The position numbers and the translations under genes are program-made. Positions 47,920 through 58,865 of a stretch of DNA of 64,000 nt are shown here, piece after piece; positions within the stretch are counted from its first letter, which is position 1; each line of letters opens with the position of its first letter. Under the pieces are notes generated by a model that did not search any database, was not told the DNA's origin, and was given only the letters and a program-made list of their open reading frames with translations. This stretch comes from an uncultured Alphaproteobacteria bacterium. Its GTDB lineage: Bacteria; Pseudomonadota; Alphaproteobacteria; SP197. The stretch lies in NCBI GenBank assembly GCA_958295695.1, contig OY282363.1, forward strand, positions 1,864,225-1,928,224. Reading direction: 5' to 3'.

Positions 47920-48184
47920 GCCGACGCCGACGGCCAGTACGGCGGTCGGAAGGGTGGCGGGATCGGGGGCACGACGCGAGCCCGCAAGAGGAGCGGCGGA
48001 CGTCGAAGGGTTCGAACATGACGCGCGCCTTCCTCGATCATGGGAACGAAGACAAAACGGACTTTACTCAAGGGCCGGCAACACGCGCAAGTGAGCCGCG
48101 GCGACTCCTCCGCGCGGTTGCCGCGGCCGGACGCCGCACCTAAGATGCGCGCCCTTTCCAACCCACCCTTGCGACGGTGCCGTC

Positions 48185-50071
48185 ATGCTCACGAGAATGC
48201 GTCAGGGGGCCTCGTCCTGGCCGGCGAAGATCTTCCTCGGCGTCATCGCGTTGAGCTTCGTGGGCTGGGGAGTCGGCGACATTTTCGTGGACCGCGGCGA
48301 TACGGTCGTCGCCGAGGTCGATGCGACGGAGATCGACGTTCGCGACCTCCAGATCGCCTACCGGAACCAGATCCGCCAGTTCCAGGACTCGGGCGTCCAG
48401 GTCGAACCGGGTTCCGACCTTGCCCATTCCCTGGCGCGGGCGGCGCTCAACCGGCTCATTCTGGACACCCTTCGGACCAACGCCGCCGCCAGCATGGGAG
48501 TCACGGTCGGCAAGGAGACGCTCGCCCAGGACATCCGGAACAACACCCTGTTCGCCGACGCGTCGGGCTCCTTCAGCGCGTCGCGGTTCGCGGGGGTTCT
48601 CGCGACGAACGGTCTCACCGAGGAGCGCTATCTGGCGATCCTCGGCGCCGACATTCGCGAAGGCCAGTTCGTGAACAGCATCGGGGCCGCGCCGCCGCCG
48701 CCGTCGACGCTGGTCGTCAATGTCTTCCGGCACCGCCACGAGCGCCGCGCCGCCACCCTCGCCGTCATCCCGAACGAGGCCCTCGCGCCAGAGCCCCAGC
48801 CCGGAGCCGGCGAGCTTGAGAGCTATTTCGAGGACCGTCTCTTCGACTACGGCGCTCCAGAGTACCGCTCCGCACACTATCTCCTAGTCTATCCGCAAGA
48901 CCTGACGGAAGACCTGCCGGTGAACGAAGAGGAGGTCCGCGCGACCTATGAGGCCTCGCCGGACGCATGGACCGACCCGGAGCGGCGCTATCTTCAGCAG
49001 ATCTCCTTCGATACGAAGGAGTCTGCGGACCGGGCCTTCGCCCGGATCGCAGGAGGAGCGGATTTCGCGCGGGTCGCTTTCGAGGAGGCCGGGATCGACG
49101 CCGGGACTCTCGATTTCGGCTGGGTCGCGGCGGCGGACCTCTTCCCCGAGCTGGCCGAACCCATCTTCGCCGGCGAGCCCGGCGTCGCGCTGCCTCCGCT
49201 CGCCTCGCCCATCGGCGGCTGGCTGATCTTCCGGATCGCGGAGACCGAGCCGGGGCGGTTCGTGTCGTTCGAGGAAGCCCGCCCGGCGATCGAAAGCGAA
49301 TTGAAGCTCCGGCTCGCGCGCGACGCGATCTACGACCTCGCGTTCGATATGGACGATCTCGTCGCGGGCGGCGCCACGATCGCGGAAACCGCGGAGGCTC
49401 TGGATCTGGACCATGCGGCGGTCGAGCGCGTCGCCGAAAACGGAATGTTCGAGGACTCCCTGTCGCCGGGGGATTTCCCGACCGCGCGGGAGTTCCTGGA
49501 GGAAGTCTTCCGCGGCGAGGTCGACGTCCCCTCGCCCGTGATCGAGACGCGGGATGGCGGGCTGCTGGTCGTCGAGGTCAAGGAGGTCGTCGAGGCGCGT
49601 CTGCGCGATTTCGCAGAAGTCCGGGATGACGTGCTCGAGGACTGGCGAGGGGACGAGCGGGCCCGTCTGGCCCACGAGGCCGCCCGCGCCATTGTCGACG
49701 CCGCCGGCGCCGTCGGCGACCTTGCCGCGGCATTTTCCGGCACCGGCGCGACCTTCGATCCGGTCGCGCCGGTGCGCCGGACCCAGACGCCGGGCGTCCC
49801 CAACGTCGGCCTGGATGTCGTCTCCGCGCTGTTCGAGGCCCGGCCGGGCGAAACCGCGGTCGTTCCGTCGATCGACGGCCGCGCCCAGGTGGTGGCGCGT
49901 CTCCTCGACATCGTCGATGGCGACCCCCTCGCCGACGCGGAAGACTTCGCGGGCGTCGAGGCGTCGCTGGAGAGCGGACTGATCGCCGACATCATCGATC
50001 AGGACACCGCGGCGATCCATGACGGCTCGGCGGTCGGCATCGACGAGACCATGATCGAGCAATACTTCTGA
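48185..50071 (+). CDS. ppiD: SurA N-terminal/PpiD-type periplasmic folding factor
   Basis: Inner-membrane-anchored periplasmic chaperone with peptidyl-prolyl isomerase architecture. One N-terminal transmembrane helix (about 16-35) follows a short basic cytoplasmic part, then a SurA-N-type helical region (about 40-170). The central rotamase-like domain (about 230-390) contains SAHYLLVYPQ and GADFARVAFEEAG, and a second helical region closes the protein. At 628 residues it is full length for the family. Whether the central domain keeps isomerase activity is uncertain; PpiD of E. coli is mostly a chaperone. trpE starts one base after its stop. Confidence 0.9.
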   Translation: MLTRMRQGASSWPAKIFLGVIALSFVGWGVGDIFVDRGDTVVAEVDATEIDVRDLQIAYRNQIRQFQDSGVQVEPGSDLAHSLARAALNRLILDTLRTNAAASMGVTVGKETLAQDIRNNTLFADASGSFSASRFAGVLATNGLTEERYLAILGADIREGQFVNSIGAAPPPPSTLVVNVFRHRHERRAATLAVIPNEALAPEPQPGAGELESYFEDRLFDYGAPEYRSAHYLLVYPQDLTEDLPVNEEEVRATYEASPDAWTDPERRYLQQISFDTKESADRAFARIAGGADFARVAFEEAGIDAGTLDFGWVAAADLFPELAEPIFAGEPGVALPPLASPIGGWLIFRIAETEPGRFVSFEEARPAIESELKLRLARDAIYDLAFDMDDLVAGGATIAETAEALDLDHAAVERVAENGMFEDSLSPGDFPTAREFLEEVFRGEVDVPSPVIETRDGGLLVVEVKEVVEARLRDFAEVRDDVLEDWRGDERARLAHEAARAIVDAAGAVGDLAAAFSGTGATFDPVAPVRRTQTPGVPNVGLDVVSALFEARPGETAVVPSIDGRAQVVARLLDIVDGDPLADAEDFAGVEASLESGLIADIIDQDTAAIHDGSAVGIDETMIEQYF

Positions 50072-50072
50072 G

Positions 50073-51590
50073 ATGCCGGAGTATCGTCCCGATTTCGCGG
50101 CGTTCGAGGCGATCCACGACGACGGACGGCCCCAGGTCGTCTGGACCAGGATGGTGGCCGATCTCGAGACGCCGGTCTCGGCGATGCTCAAGCTGGCGGG
50201 ATCGCAGCCCAACGCGTTCCTGCTCGAATCGGTCGAAGGCGGCGCCGTTCGGGGCCGTTACTCGATGATCGGGCTGCGACCCGACCTCATCTGGCGCTGC
50301 GTCGACGATCGGGCCGAGATCAACCGGCGGGCCCGCTACGATCCGCACGCCTTCGCGCCGGAGGAGCTCGGCGCGATCGAGTCCCTGAAGCGCTTGATCC
50401 GGGAATGCCGCATCGACCTGCCCGAGGAACTGCCTCCGATGGCGGCGGCCCTCGTCGGATATGTCGGTTACGAGATGGTGCGGTTGATGGAGCGGCTGCC
50501 CACCGGGCGCGAACGGGCGGTCGACGTGCCGGACGGACTGCTGGTGCGGCCGACCGTCATGGCGATCTTCGACAACGTGGCCGACGAGGTCACCCTCGTG
50601 ACGCCGGTCCGGCCCGCCGACGGCGTCGGCGCCCGCGCCGCTTACGCCCGAGCGTGCGAACGTCTCGCGGACGCCATCGCCGATTTCGACCGCGGCCTTC
50701 CCCAAGCCGGTGAAACCGTGCCCGATCGGGGTCTCGACGAGGCCGTGTCCAACACGCCCCACGAGCGGTTTCTGGACATCGTCCGGTCGGCGAAGGACTA
50801 CATCAACGCGGGCGACGCCTTTCAGATCGTGCTCTCGCAGCGGTTCGACCTGCCCTTCGCGCTCCCGCCTCTGGCCTACTACCGCGCGCTGCGCCGCGTG
50901 AACCCGTCGCCCTTCCTGTTCTATCTCGACTTCGGGACGTTCTCGGTCGTCGGATCGAGTCCCGAGATCCTGGTCCGCGTGCGCGACAACCGGGTCACCA
51001 TCCGCCCGCTGGCCGGAACCCGCGGACGCGGCGTCGACAAGGCCGAGGACGCGGCCCTGCGCGACGACCTCCTGGCCGACCCCAAGGAGCGGGCCGAGCA
51101 CCTGATGCTGCTGGATCTGGGGCGCAACGACGTGGGGCGCGTGGCCAAGGTCGGGACCGTCGAGGTCACCGAGAGCTTCCAGATCGAATACTACAGCCAT
51201 GTCATGCACATCAGCTCGAACGTCGAAGGCGAACCGCGCGACGATGTCGACGCCATCGACGCCCTGGTGGCGGGCTTTCCGGCCGGCACGGTGAGCGGCG
51301 CGCCGAAGGTGCGCGCCATGGAGATCATCGACGAGTTGGAGACCGAACGACGCGGAGTTTACGCCGGAGCGATCGGCTATTTCTCGGCCGGCGGCGCGAT
51401 GGACACATGCATCGCGTTGCGGACGGCGATCATCAAGGACGGCGTGCTGCACGTTCAGGCCGGAGCCGGCGTGGTGGCCGACAGCGATCCCGAGTCCGAG
51501 CATCAGGAATGCCGCAGCAAGGCCCGGGCCCTGCTCCGGGCCGCCGAAGAAGCTGTCCGCTTCGCCTCGCGCGACGGGCTCAACCGTTGA
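50073..51590 (+). CDS. trpE: anthranilate synthase component I
   Basis: Makes anthranilate from chorismate with TrpG supplying ammonia. The N-terminal domain contains NAFLLESVEGG, whose LLES element is part of tryptophan feedback binding. The chorismate-utilising domain has GDAFQIVLSQRF, PLAGTRGRG, DLGRNDVGRV, and FPAGTVSGAPKVRAMEII. The 505-residue length is standard and it is not fused to TrpG. It starts right after ppiD with no room for a classical leader-peptide attenuator. Confidence 0.96.
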   Translation: MPEYRPDFAAFEAIHDDGRPQVVWTRMVADLETPVSAMLKLAGSQPNAFLLESVEGGAVRGRYSMIGLRPDLIWRCVDDRAEINRRARYDPHAFAPEELGAIESLKRLIRECRIDLPEELPPMAAALVGYVGYEMVRLMERLPTGRERAVDVPDGLLVRPTVMAIFDNVADEVTLVTPVRPADGVGARAAYARACERLADAIADFDRGLPQAGETVPDRGLDEAVSNTPHERFLDIVRSAKDYINAGDAFQIVLSQRFDLPFALPPLAYYRALRRVNPSPFLFYLDFGTFSVVGSSPEILVRVRDNRVTIRPLAGTRGRGVDKAEDAALRDDLLADPKERAEHLMLLDLGRNDVGRVAKVGTVEVTESFQIEYYSHVMHISSNVEGEPRDDVDAIDALVAGFPAGTVSGAPKVRAMEIIDELETERRGVYAGAIGYFSAGGAMDTCIALRTAIIKDGVLHVQAGAGVVADSDPESEHQECRSKARALLRAAEEAVRFASRDGLNR

Positions 51591-51708
51591 CGGAGCCCTC
51601 GTCCGCATCGAGGCGCCGCGGGGCCGCCGTCGCCGCGTTGTTCGGCCGGCGCGCAGTCGCTATCCTGCGCGACCGCCCGCCGGAGGCGGCCGTTCCGAGG
51701 ACCGTTTC

Positions 51709-52296
51709 ATGCTCGTGCTGATCGACAACTACGACAGCTTTACCTACAACCTTTGGCACTATCTGGGCGAATTGGGCGCGGACGCCCGCGTGTTCCGCAA
51801 CGACGCCGTCACGGTCGATGAGGTCTTCCTGATGGAGCCCGAGGCCGTCGTGATCTCGCCGGGACCGTGCGATCCCGACCGGGCCGGAATCTGTCTCGAT
51901 CTGGTGGAGCGCTGCGCCGAAAGGACAATGCCCGTCTTCGGGGTATGCTTGGGGCACCAGTGCATCGGCCAGGCCTTCGGCGGACGGATCGAGCGCTCGC
52001 CCAAGCCGATGCACGGCAAGCTCTCCGAGGTCAAGCACTCGGGAACCGGGGTGCTCGAACGGATCCCCTCCCCGTTCAGGGCGACGCGGTACCACTCCTT
52101 GACGATCGCGCCGGACGCCGTTCCCGAATGCCTGGAGATCAACGCCACGACCGATGACGGCGCGATCATGGGCGTGCGGCACAGGGACCTCCCGGTCCAC
52201 GGCGTGCAGTTTCATCCCGAAAGCATCGAATCGGAGCACGGTCACGCCGTGCTGCGGAACTTCCTGCGCGAAGCCGGGGTCGGGGAAGCGGCATGA
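51709..52296 (+). CDS. trpG: anthranilate synthase component II (glutamine amidotransferase)
   Basis: Class I glutamine amidotransferase feeding ammonia to TrpE. Catalytic Cys in [16 protein letters not shown], and His-Glu in [12 protein letters not shown] near the C-terminus. It starts with [16 protein letters not shown], typical for TrpG/PabA. In many bacteria the same subunit also serves folate synthesis. A 118-base gap follows trpE. The stop overlaps the trpD start (ATGA). Confidence 0.96.
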   Translation: MLVLIDNYDSFTYNLWHYLGELGADARVFRNDAVTVDEVFLMEPEAVVISPGPCDPDRAGICLDLVERCAERTMPVFGVCLGHQCIGQAFGGRIERSPKPMHGKLSEVKHSGTGVLERIPSPFRATRYHSLTIAPDAVPECLEINATTDDGAIMGVRHRDLPVHGVQFHPESIESEHGHAVLRNFLREAGVGEAA

Positions 52297-53333
52297 ACGA
52301 CACGCCCCAGAGCCTCAAGCCCTTCATCGCGCGCGCCGCCGCGGGACGGGCGCTCACGCTCGACGAAGCCGGCCGGGCCTTCGACATCATCATGTCCGGC
52401 GCGGCGACGTCCTCCCAGATCGGCGGTTTCCTGATGGCGCTCGCCGTGCGCGGCGAAACGGTCGACGAGATCGCGGGCGGAGCCCGGGCGATGCGGGCCA
52501 GGATGCGCCGGATGTCCGCGCCCGCGGACGCCATGGACATCGTCGGCACCGGCGGCGACGGCAAGGGTACGCTCAACATCTCGACGGCCACGGCGCTCGC
52601 GGTCGCCGGTTGCGGCGTGACGGTCGCCAAGCATGGCAACCGCGCCGCCTCGTCGAAGTCCGGCACGGCCGACGTGCTCTCGCTCCTGGGAGTCGACGTG
52701 GATGCGGACTTCGCCCAAGTGCAGCACGCGATCGACGAGGCCGGAATCGGGTTCATGCTGGCGCCGCGCTACCACGGCGCCATGCGCCACGTGATGCCGG
52801 CCCGCGTGGAGCTGGGAACCCGGACCGTCTTCAACCTCCTGGGCCCGCTGTCGAACCCAGCCGGGGTGACGCGCTATCTGCTCGGCGTCTTCGCGGAACG
52901 GTGGGTCGAGCCGGTCGCGCGCGTGCTGGGCCAGCTCGGCGCGGAGCGGGCCTGGGTCGTTCACAGCGGCGACGGCTGCGACGAGCTCACGCTGTCCGCG
53001 GACAACACCGTCGCGGTGCTCGACAACGGCGCGGTGTCCATGCGCACGGTCGGCGCCGGCGACGCGGGACTCGAACGCCGCGAGCTCGCCGGGATCCTGG
53101 GCGGAACGCCCGACGAGAACGCGAAGGCGCTGACGGACCTGCTCGACGGCGCGCCCGGCGCTTACCGCGAGACCGTTCTGCTGAACGCGGCGGCGGCGCT
53201 GGTCGTCGCGGAACGGGCGGGCGGTCTGGCCGAGGGAGCGCGTCTTGCCGCCCGGGCCATCGACAACGGCGCGGCCAAGGACGCGCTCGTCCGCCTTGCC
53301 GCCGCAATGTCCGGCGCGGCCGGGGCGCCGTGA
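52293..53333 (+). CDS. trpD: anthranilate phosphoribosyltransferase
   Basis: Adds phosphoribose to anthranilate. The glycine-rich PRPP site is [14 protein letters not shown], followed by [22 protein letters not shown], and [18 protein letters not shown]-type binding elements are present. The 346-residue length is standard. It is coupled on both sides: ATGA with trpG and GTGA with trpC. Confidence 0.96.
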   Translation: MNDTPQSLKPFIARAAAGRALTLDEAGRAFDIIMSGAATSSQIGGFLMALAVRGETVDEIAGGARAMRARMRRMSAPADAMDIVGTGGDGKGTLNISTATALAVAGCGVTVAKHGNRAASSKSGTADVLSLLGVDVDADFAQVQHAIDEAGIGFMLAPRYHGAMRHVMPARVELGTRTVFNLLGPLSNPAGVTRYLLGVFAERWVEPVARVLGQLGAERAWVVHSGDGCDELTLSADNTVAVLDNGAVSMRTVGAGDAGLERRELAGILGGTPDENAKALTDLLDGAPGAYRETVLLNAAAALVVAERAGGLAEGARLAARAIDNGAAKDALVRLAAAMSGAAGAP

Positions 53334-54139
53334 GCGACATTCTCGCCAGGATCTGCGGCGACAAGCGCCGACATGTCTCCGACCGCAAGGCCCTCCGGCC
53401 TCTGGCCGAGATCGAGGTGGCGGCGCGGTCCATGCCGCGGCCGTTCGGGTTCGCCCGGTCGCTGTCGCGGGCCGCGGACGAGGGCTTCGGCCTGATCGCC
53501 GAGATCAAGAGAGCCTCGCCCAGCGCGGGCGAGATTCGCGCCGATTTCAGCCCTCCGGCGATCGCGAGAGCGTATCGCGACGCCGGCGCGGCCTGTCTCT
53601 CGGTCTTGACCGACCGGCCCTATTTCCAGGGCGACGACAGTCATGTCGTCGAGGCCAAGAGAGAGGCCGGTTTACCCTGCCTTCGCAAGGACTTCACAAT
53701 CGATCCTTATCAGGTGGTTGAAGCTCGGGCGATCGGAGCCGACTGTATCCTCGTCATCATGGCCGCGGTCGATGACGTGCTGGCGGCGGAACTGTGCGCG
53801 ACCGCCGCCGCCCTCGACCTCGATGTTCTCGTCGAAGTCCACGACCGGGCCGAGCTCGACCGGGCGCTCGCGCTCGACGCGCCGTTGATCGGCGTCAACA
53901 ACCGCGATCTCAAGACGCTTTCGGTCGATCTCGCGACGACGGAGATGCTGGCGCCGCATGTTCCGGCCGACCGCGATGCGGTCTGCGAAAGCGGGCTGAA
54001 GTCCCACGACGACCTCCGTCGCATGGCGGCGTGCGGCGTGCGCAGGTTTCTCGTCGGCGAACACCTCATGCGGCAGCCGGACATCGCGGCCGCGACGCGC
54101 GCGCTGCTCCACGGCGCCGAGGAAAGGGCGGCGTCGTGA
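53330..54139 (+). CDS. trpC: indole-3-glycerol phosphate synthase
   Basis: Closes the indole ring in tryptophan synthesis. A TIM barrel with [12 protein letters not shown] (catalytic Lys), [20 protein letters not shown] and the ESGL phosphate site. The 269-residue protein is monofunctional: the phosphoribosylanthranilate isomerase domain fused in enteric bacteria is absent. It starts at a GTG overlapping the trpD stop, and its stop overlaps the moaC GTG. Confidence 0.95.
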   Translation: MSDILARICGDKRRHVSDRKALRPLAEIEVAARSMPRPFGFARSLSRAADEGFGLIAEIKRASPSAGEIRADFSPPAIARAYRDAGAACLSVLTDRPYFQGDDSHVVEAKREAGLPCLRKDFTIDPYQVVEARAIGADCILVIMAAVDDVLAAELCATAAALDLDVLVEVHDRAELDRALALDAPLIGVNNRDLKTLSVDLATTEMLAPHVPADRDAVCESGLKSHDDLRRMAACGVRRFLVGEHLMRQPDIAAATRALLHGAEERAAS

Positions 54140-54618
54140 GCGCGCGCCTCTCCCATCTCGACGACGAGGGCAGGGCCCGGATGGTCGACGTCTCCGACAA
54201 GGACGAGACCGACCGGATCGCGGTAGCCGAGGGCCGGGTCTCGATGCGGCCGGAAACGCTCGCGCTGATCGCCGACGGGCGGGTTCCCAAGGGCGACGTG
54301 CTGGCCGTCGCCCGGGTCGCGGGCGTCATGGCCGCGAAACGGACGCCGGACCTGATCCCGCTCTGCCACCCCCTGAGCCTCTCGTCGGTCGCGGTCGAGC
54401 TCGAGCCGGAGGCCGAGACCTCCAGCGTCTCGATCCGGGCGACCTGCAAGCTCAAGGGCCGCACCGGCGTCGAAATGGAGGCGCTGACGGCGGTCTCCGC
54501 CGCCGCGCTGACGGTCTACGACATGTGCAAGGCCGTCGATCGCGAGATGACGCTTGGAGACATCCGCCTCGTCCACAAGTCGGGCGGCGGGACAGCCGCC
54601 TTCGATCGGGCGCCATGA
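54136..54618 (+). CDS. moaC: cyclic pyranopterin monophosphate synthase
   Basis: With MoaA converts GTP to cyclic pyranopterin monophosphate, the first stage of molybdenum cofactor synthesis. [18 protein letters not shown] near the N-terminus, [21 protein letters not shown] and the catalytic CKAVDREM are all present. It starts at a GTG sharing bases with the trpC stop. moaA is not in the window; the link to trp genes is positional only. Confidence 0.95.
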   Translation: MSARLSHLDDEGRARMVDVSDKDETDRIAVAEGRVSMRPETLALIADGRVPKGDVLAVARVAGVMAAKRTPDLIPLCHPLSLSSVAVELEPEAETSSVSIRATCKLKGRTGVEMEALTAVSAAALTVYDMCKAVDREMTLGDIRLVHKSGGGTAAFDRAP

Positions 54619-55808
54619 TCTCGGTCGACGAAGCGCGTTCGCGCATTCTCCGTCATTTCGCGCGATTGCCGGCCGAGCAGATCGCCATCTCCGAGGCCGC
54701 GGGGCGCGTCCTCGCCGAGAATGTCGTGTCGCGCGTGACGAAGCCTCCACGGGCGGTCTCCGCCATGGACGGATATGCGGTTCGCGCGGCGGACGTGGCG
54801 GCGACGCCGACCGATCTCGATATTGTCGGCGAGGCTCCGGCCGGCGGCGCTCATGACGCCGGGCTCCTGCCCGGCCAGACCGTGCGCATCTTCACGGGGG
54901 GCCCCCTGCCCCCGGGCGCCGACAGCATCGTCATCCAGGAAAACACCGTGCGCGACGGCGACAGGGTCACGGTCAACGTCGCGGTGGACGAAGGCCGATA
55001 CGTGCGGCGCAAGGGTCTCGATTTCTCGGAAGGCGATCCCGGACCGTGCGCGGGACGGCGGCTGGGTCCGCGGGAGATCGGTCTGATCGCGGCGATGAAC
55101 GTGCCGTGGATCAAGGTGACGCGGCGTCCGCGGGTCGCCATCGTCGGGACCGGCGACGAGATCGTCATGCCCGGCGAACCCCTCGGCCCCAACCGGATCG
55201 CGAGCTCGAACTCCCTGGCGTTGGCCGCGATCGTGAAGGAGGCGGGCGGCGATGCGACCAGCCTGGGGATCGCGCGGGATGACGAAACGGCGATCCGCGA
55301 CATCGTGCGCGGCGCGGCGCGGGCGGACCTTCTCGTCATCACCGGCGGCATGTCGGTCGGCGAACGCGACCTCGTTCGCGCCGTTCTCGCCAGGGAGGGT
55401 CTCGAACTCGACTTCTGGAAGATCGCCATGCGTCCGGGCAAGCCTCTCGCTTTCGGTTCGCTCGGCCCGACGCCGATGCTCGGCTTTCCCGGCAACCCGG
55501 TGTCCGCCCTGGTCTGCGGCCTCCTGTTCCTCAGGCCGGCCATCGCGGCGATGCTGGGGGAGACGATACCGGACGACGGCCGCGACACCGCCATTCTCGG
55601 CGCCGATCTGGTCGGCAACGACGAACGGCAGGACTATCTGCGCGCCATCCTGGACCGCGGCGCCAACGGCGCCGCGGTCGCGCGCCCCTTCCCCCGGCAG
55701 GACAGCTCCATGCTGGCCGCCCTGGCGAACGCCGCCTGTCTCATCGTGAGACCCCCCCACGCGCCGCCGGCGGCGGCGGGAGATACGGTCGAGATCGTCC
55801 GGTTCTGA
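54615..55808 (+). CDS. moeA: molybdopterin molybdenumtransferase
   Basis: Inserts molybdate into adenylated molybdopterin. The MoeA N-terminal domains contain [11 protein letters not shown], the MoCF-like domain has [22 protein letters not shown] and [11 protein letters not shown], and a C-terminal beta domain follows. Length is 397 residues. It is coupled to moaC by ATGA. A palindrome and the lexA promoter follow its stop. Confidence 0.95.
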   Translation: MISVDEARSRILRHFARLPAEQIAISEAAGRVLAENVVSRVTKPPRAVSAMDGYAVRAADVAATPTDLDIVGEAPAGGAHDAGLLPGQTVRIFTGGPLPPGADSIVIQENTVRDGDRVTVNVAVDEGRYVRRKGLDFSEGDPGPCAGRRLGPREIGLIAAMNVPWIKVTRRPRVAIVGTGDEIVMPGEPLGPNRIASSNSLALAAIVKEAGGDATSLGIARDDETAIRDIVRGAARADLLVITGGMSVGERDLVRAVLAREGLELDFWKIAMRPGKPLAFGSLGPTPMLGFPGNPVSALVCGLLFLRPAIAAMLGETIPDDGRDTAILGADLVGNDERQDYLRAILDRGANGAAVARPFPRQDSSMLAALANAACLIVRPPHAPPAAAGDTVEIVRF

Positions 55809-55826
55809 CGCCTTACGCGGAACATG

Positions 55827-55841
55827 GCCGACCGGGTCGGC
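55827..55841. repeat. perfect inverted repeat between moeA and the lexA promoter
   Basis: GCCGACCGGGTCGGC is a perfect 7+1+7 palindrome 18 bases after the moeA stop and 17 bases before the lexA -35 box. It could end the moeA transcript (no T-run follows) or bind a regulator. Confidence 0.4.
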
Positions 55842-55858
55842 ACAATCCAGCAACAAAC

Positions 55859-55887
55859 TTGACACGGGGCACGAACCTAACTAGAAC
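55859..55887 (+). promoter_or_regulatory. lexA: lexA promoter with overlapping SOS box
   Basis: TTGACA (55859-55864) and TAGAAC (55882-55887) are 17 bases apart, a good sigma-70-type promoter. The -10 region overlaps a direct repeat GAAC-N7-GAAC (55873-55887), the established LexA operator of alphaproteobacteria. LexA should therefore repress its own gene. Confidence 0.8.
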
Positions 55888-55936
55888 CTGTGGCGAAGTT
55901 GGTGGTTCGTTCCATATCTGGTGGGGGATCAAGACG

Positions 55937-56626
55937 ATGTTGACTCGGAAACAGCAGGAACTCCTGCTCTACATCAACGGCAGGCTCGCGGACGATGGCG
56001 TGTCGCCGTCGTTCGACGAAATGAAGGACGCCGTGGGCCTGAAGTCCAAATCCGGCATCCATCGCCTGATCACGGCGCTCGAGGAGCGGGGGTTCATCCG
56101 CCGGCTGCCCCATCGCGCCCGGGCCCTGGAGGTCCTCAAGCTGCCTCCCGGCGCCGAGGGCGCCGTCGCGGCCCTGAGTGTGATCGAGGGAACGCGCGGT
56201 CGCCGGGCCCTGGCGGCGGGCGCTCCGGCCGAAGTCAACGACAACGCGGTCGCGCTGGCGCTCCATGGCAGGATCGCCGCGGGCACCCCGATCGAGGCCC
56301 TGAGCGATCCGACGCAAAGTATCGACGTTCCGGCGGCGATGATCGGCCGGCGCGACTGCTATGCGCTCGAGATCGAAGGCGATTCGATGATCGAGGCGGG
56401 CATCCTCGACGGCGACAAGGTCATCGTCGAACGCAGCGACACCGCCGAAAGCGGCTCGATCGTGGTCGCCCTGATCGACGACCAGGAAGCCACGCTCAAG
56501 CGGCTGCGGCGCAAAGGCGACTCGGTGGCGCTGGAACCCGCCAACGCGGCCTACGAGACGCGGATCTTCGGCCCCGACAGGGTCAGGATCCAGGGGCGGC
56601 TGGTCGGTCTCCTCCGCGACTACTGA
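55937..56626 (+). CDS. lexA: LexA repressor
   Basis: Represses SOS genes and cuts itself when RecA is activated. The N-terminal winged helix ([16 protein letters not shown] ... [18 protein letters not shown]) binds the SOS box. The cleavage bond is the Ala-Gly in RIAAGTPIE, the nucleophile is Ser in [10 protein letters not shown], and the general-base Lys lies in EATLKRLRR. The ATG at 55937 begins at the conserved MLTRKQ. It sits 50 bases after its own SOS box. The stop overlaps the end of comEC by seven bases on the other strand. Confidence 0.97.
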   Translation: MLTRKQQELLLYINGRLADDGVSPSFDEMKDAVGLKSKSGIHRLITALEERGFIRRLPHRARALEVLKLPPGAEGAVAALSVIEGTRGRRALAAGAPAEVNDNAVALALHGRIAAGTPIEALSDPTQSIDVPAAMIGRRDCYALEIEGDSMIEAGILDGDKVIVERSDTAESGSIVVALIDDQEATLKRLRRKGDSVALEPANAAYETRIFGPDRVRIQGRLVGLLRDY

Positions 56627-58734
56627 TCCTTCGCGGCGGGCGTCCACGGACGCCCGCCGCGCGCCGAAGTCACGGTGGAGACGGTCACGCCGTCGTCTTC
56701 GATCCAGATGGCGTGGGTTCCCCCGCGCCACAGGTCGAACCGGTCGATCACGCCCCACGCGGCGGGACATGTCCGGCGGATCGGGACGGCGCTGATTACG
56801 AGGTCGGCGACGCCGCAATCGTCGTCCAGCGCCGCGACCCCGTTCTCTATCGCGATCACGGGCCCACCCATGCCATCCGGGCGGTAGAGACAGCCCAGGC
56901 TGTCGCAGCCCAGCCGGTCGTCCGCCAGCGTCTCGCCGGACACGGGCCACGCCACGGCGGCCGGCCGGCCCAGCACGGCAAGCCAGGTCTCCCGCACGAA
57001 ACGCCCGCGGCGCAGGCTCGAGAACGCGGTCCGCCGGTCGTCGAGCCGCACGGCGACGAGACCGGCGTCCTCCGTGATGAGGATGTCGGGCGGCCGCACG
57101 GTCGCGATGGCGGCCAGGCAGGCCGCGACAGGCAGCAGGCCGAGAAGGCGCCAGCGCCTTCGCCAGATGCACAGCCATGCGAGGCCCAGCCCGAACGGCA
57201 GGGCCAACCACGCGGGCGCGGCCGGAACGGCGAGGCGGCTGCCCGGTAGCGCCGTCGTCGTTCCGGCGACCGCGAGGACCGCGTCGATTCCCCAGCCCAT
57301 CGGCGCCAGCGCGAGCGATTCGAGCCCGAACGGTATCAGGACGAGGGCGAGCAGGCCCCATGGCATGACCCAGAAGGCGGTGATCGGAACCGCGAGCAGG
57401 TTCGCGAGCAGGCCATAGGTCGCGACCCGCCCGAAGTGGATGAGGACGAGCGGCGTCGTGGCGAGGCTGGCGACAAGGGTGGTGATCCCGACGCCGCCGA
57501 AGTAGAGGACGAGACGCCCGAACGGGCCTTGGGAGACCCGCCACCGCGGCCATCGGTCGCGCAGCGCCTCATAGACGGCGACCAGCGCCACGACCGCCGC
57601 GAACGAGAGCTGGAAGCTGGCGCCGACGACCGCATGGGGCGACAGCGCCATCACCACCACCGCGGCCAGCGCGACCAGCCTGAGCGAGATGGCCTGACGG
57701 CCGACGGAAACGGCGAGAAGCACGATCGCCGTCATCAGGAAGGCCCGCTGGGTCGGAACGGTCATGCCGCTGATCAAAAGGTAGAACCCGGCGCCGGCGA
57801 GAGCGAAACCGGCGGCCCAGGTCTTGATCGGCGCGCGCAGGGCGACCGGTTCGATCGCGGCGAGCGCGGCGCGGGCGGTGAAGAACAGGATGGCGGCCAC
57901 CAGTCCGAGATGGAGGCCGGATATGGCCAGAAGGTGCGCAAGGCCGGCCGCCCGGATCGTCTCCAGCACGTTCGCGTCCACGGCGCCCCTTTGCCCCGTC
58001 AGCAAGGCCGCGGCGACGCCGTTGGCGGGGTCGGGCAATGCGCCGAGGATGCGTTCGGTCGCCTCGGCGCGCAGAGCTTCGATCGAAACGAAAATCCGGT
58101 CCGTCAGGGTCATGGCGTTCCCGCCGGTCCGGACGGATTCGAGAGGTCCGACCGCATAGCCGGTCGCACCGATACCGTCGAAGAAGGCCTCGCGCGCAAA
58201 ATCGAAGCCGCCGGGATAGGTGGGTGGCGGGGGCGGCCCGAGTATGGCGAGGATCCGGACGCGATCCCCCGGCACGGGATCGATCCCGCCGTGGGTCCTG
58301 ACCGAGATGCGGACGCGCTTGGGCGTCTCGTCCCCGCCCAGCCTCGGGATGGCCGGATCGTCGAGAACGATCCTGACGCCCCTGTCGCGAACATCGACGG
58401 CCGCGATCGTTCCTTCGACCGGCCTGGGCCCGGTCTCGCCCTCAAGCAAGGGTCCGTCGGCCCGCCACGTTTCGAACTGCGCCAGGGAGACTCCCGCGAA
58501 CATCAGGGCGCCCGCCGCCCAGAACACCCTGACCGGCGCGTGACGGTGCGGCAGCAGGGCGGGAACGGCCAGGAGGGCGGCGAGGACCGGCCCCGACCAC
58601 GGCCAGGGTTCGTCGGGAAGCCAGAAATAGAGGCTTATCCCCAACAGCAGCGCAACCGGAATCCAGAGGATCCACCGCTCGCGCTCTTCGCCCAGAAGCG
58701 TGTCGAGATCGCTGGTGTCCGCGGCGACGGCCAT
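56620..58734 (-). CDS. comEC: ComEC/Rec2 family competence channel protein
   Basis: Predicted inner-membrane channel for DNA uptake. About 704 residues from ATG 58734: an N-terminal DUF4131/OB-type region, then the competence domain with [18 protein letters not shown] and many transmembrane helices (about residues 230-530). A C-terminal soluble region lacks the clear metal-binding histidines of a full metallo-beta-lactamase domain, so it may be shortened. No other competence gene is in view. The same order lexA-comEC-gltX is common in alphaproteobacteria. Confidence 0.9.
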   Translation of the reverse strand: MAVAADTSDLDTLLGEERERWILWIPVALLLGISLYFWLPDEPWPWSGPVLAALLAVPALLPHRHAPVRVFWAAGALMFAGVSLAQFETWRADGPLLEGETGPRPVEGTIAAVDVRDRGVRIVLDDPAIPRLGGDETPKRVRISVRTHGGIDPVPGDRVRILAILGPPPPPTYPGGFDFAREAFFDGIGATGYAVGPLESVRTGGNAMTLTDRIFVSIEALRAEATERILGALPDPANGVAAALLTGQRGAVDANVLETIRAAGLAHLLAISGLHLGLVAAILFFTARAALAAIEPVALRAPIKTWAAGFALAGAGFYLLISGMTVPTQRAFLMTAIVLLAVSVGRQAISLRLVALAAVVVMALSPHAVVGASFQLSFAAVVALVAVYEALRDRWPRWRVSQGPFGRLVLYFGGVGITTLVASLATTPLVLIHFGRVATYGLLANLLAVPITAFWVMPWGLLALVLIPFGLESLALAPMGWGIDAVLAVAGTTTALPGSRLAVPAAPAWLALPFGLGLAWLCIWRRRWRLLGLLPVAACLAAIATVRPPDILITEDAGLVAVRLDDRRTAFSSLRRGRFVRETWLAVLGRPAAVAWPVSGETLADDRLGCDSLGCLYRPDGMGGPVIAIENGVAALDDDCGVADLVISAVPIRRTCPAAWGVIDRFDLWRGGTHAIWIEDDGVTVSTVTSARGGRPWTPAAKDQ

Positions 58735-58865
58735 GGCCCATTCTATGCCGCGGCGCGCCGGGCGGGCACGATCCTCGTGCTTGCCGCTTGTGGCGTGGGG
58801 CCGATCTGCTAAAGAGCGTGCTGGGCCCATGCGGCGGGACTTCCGGGAAAGTTGCGGGGCATCTC

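Noticed and set aside
47590-48021. Plus-strand open frame in the tpiA/ppiD gap
   Set aside because: Arg/Pro-rich composition, no good ribosome-binding site; the minus-strand frame has the coherent coiled-coil pattern.
51591-51708. Possible trp attenuator or leader peptide between trpE and trpG
   Set aside because: No short frame with consecutive Trp codons and no alternative hairpins ending in a T-run.
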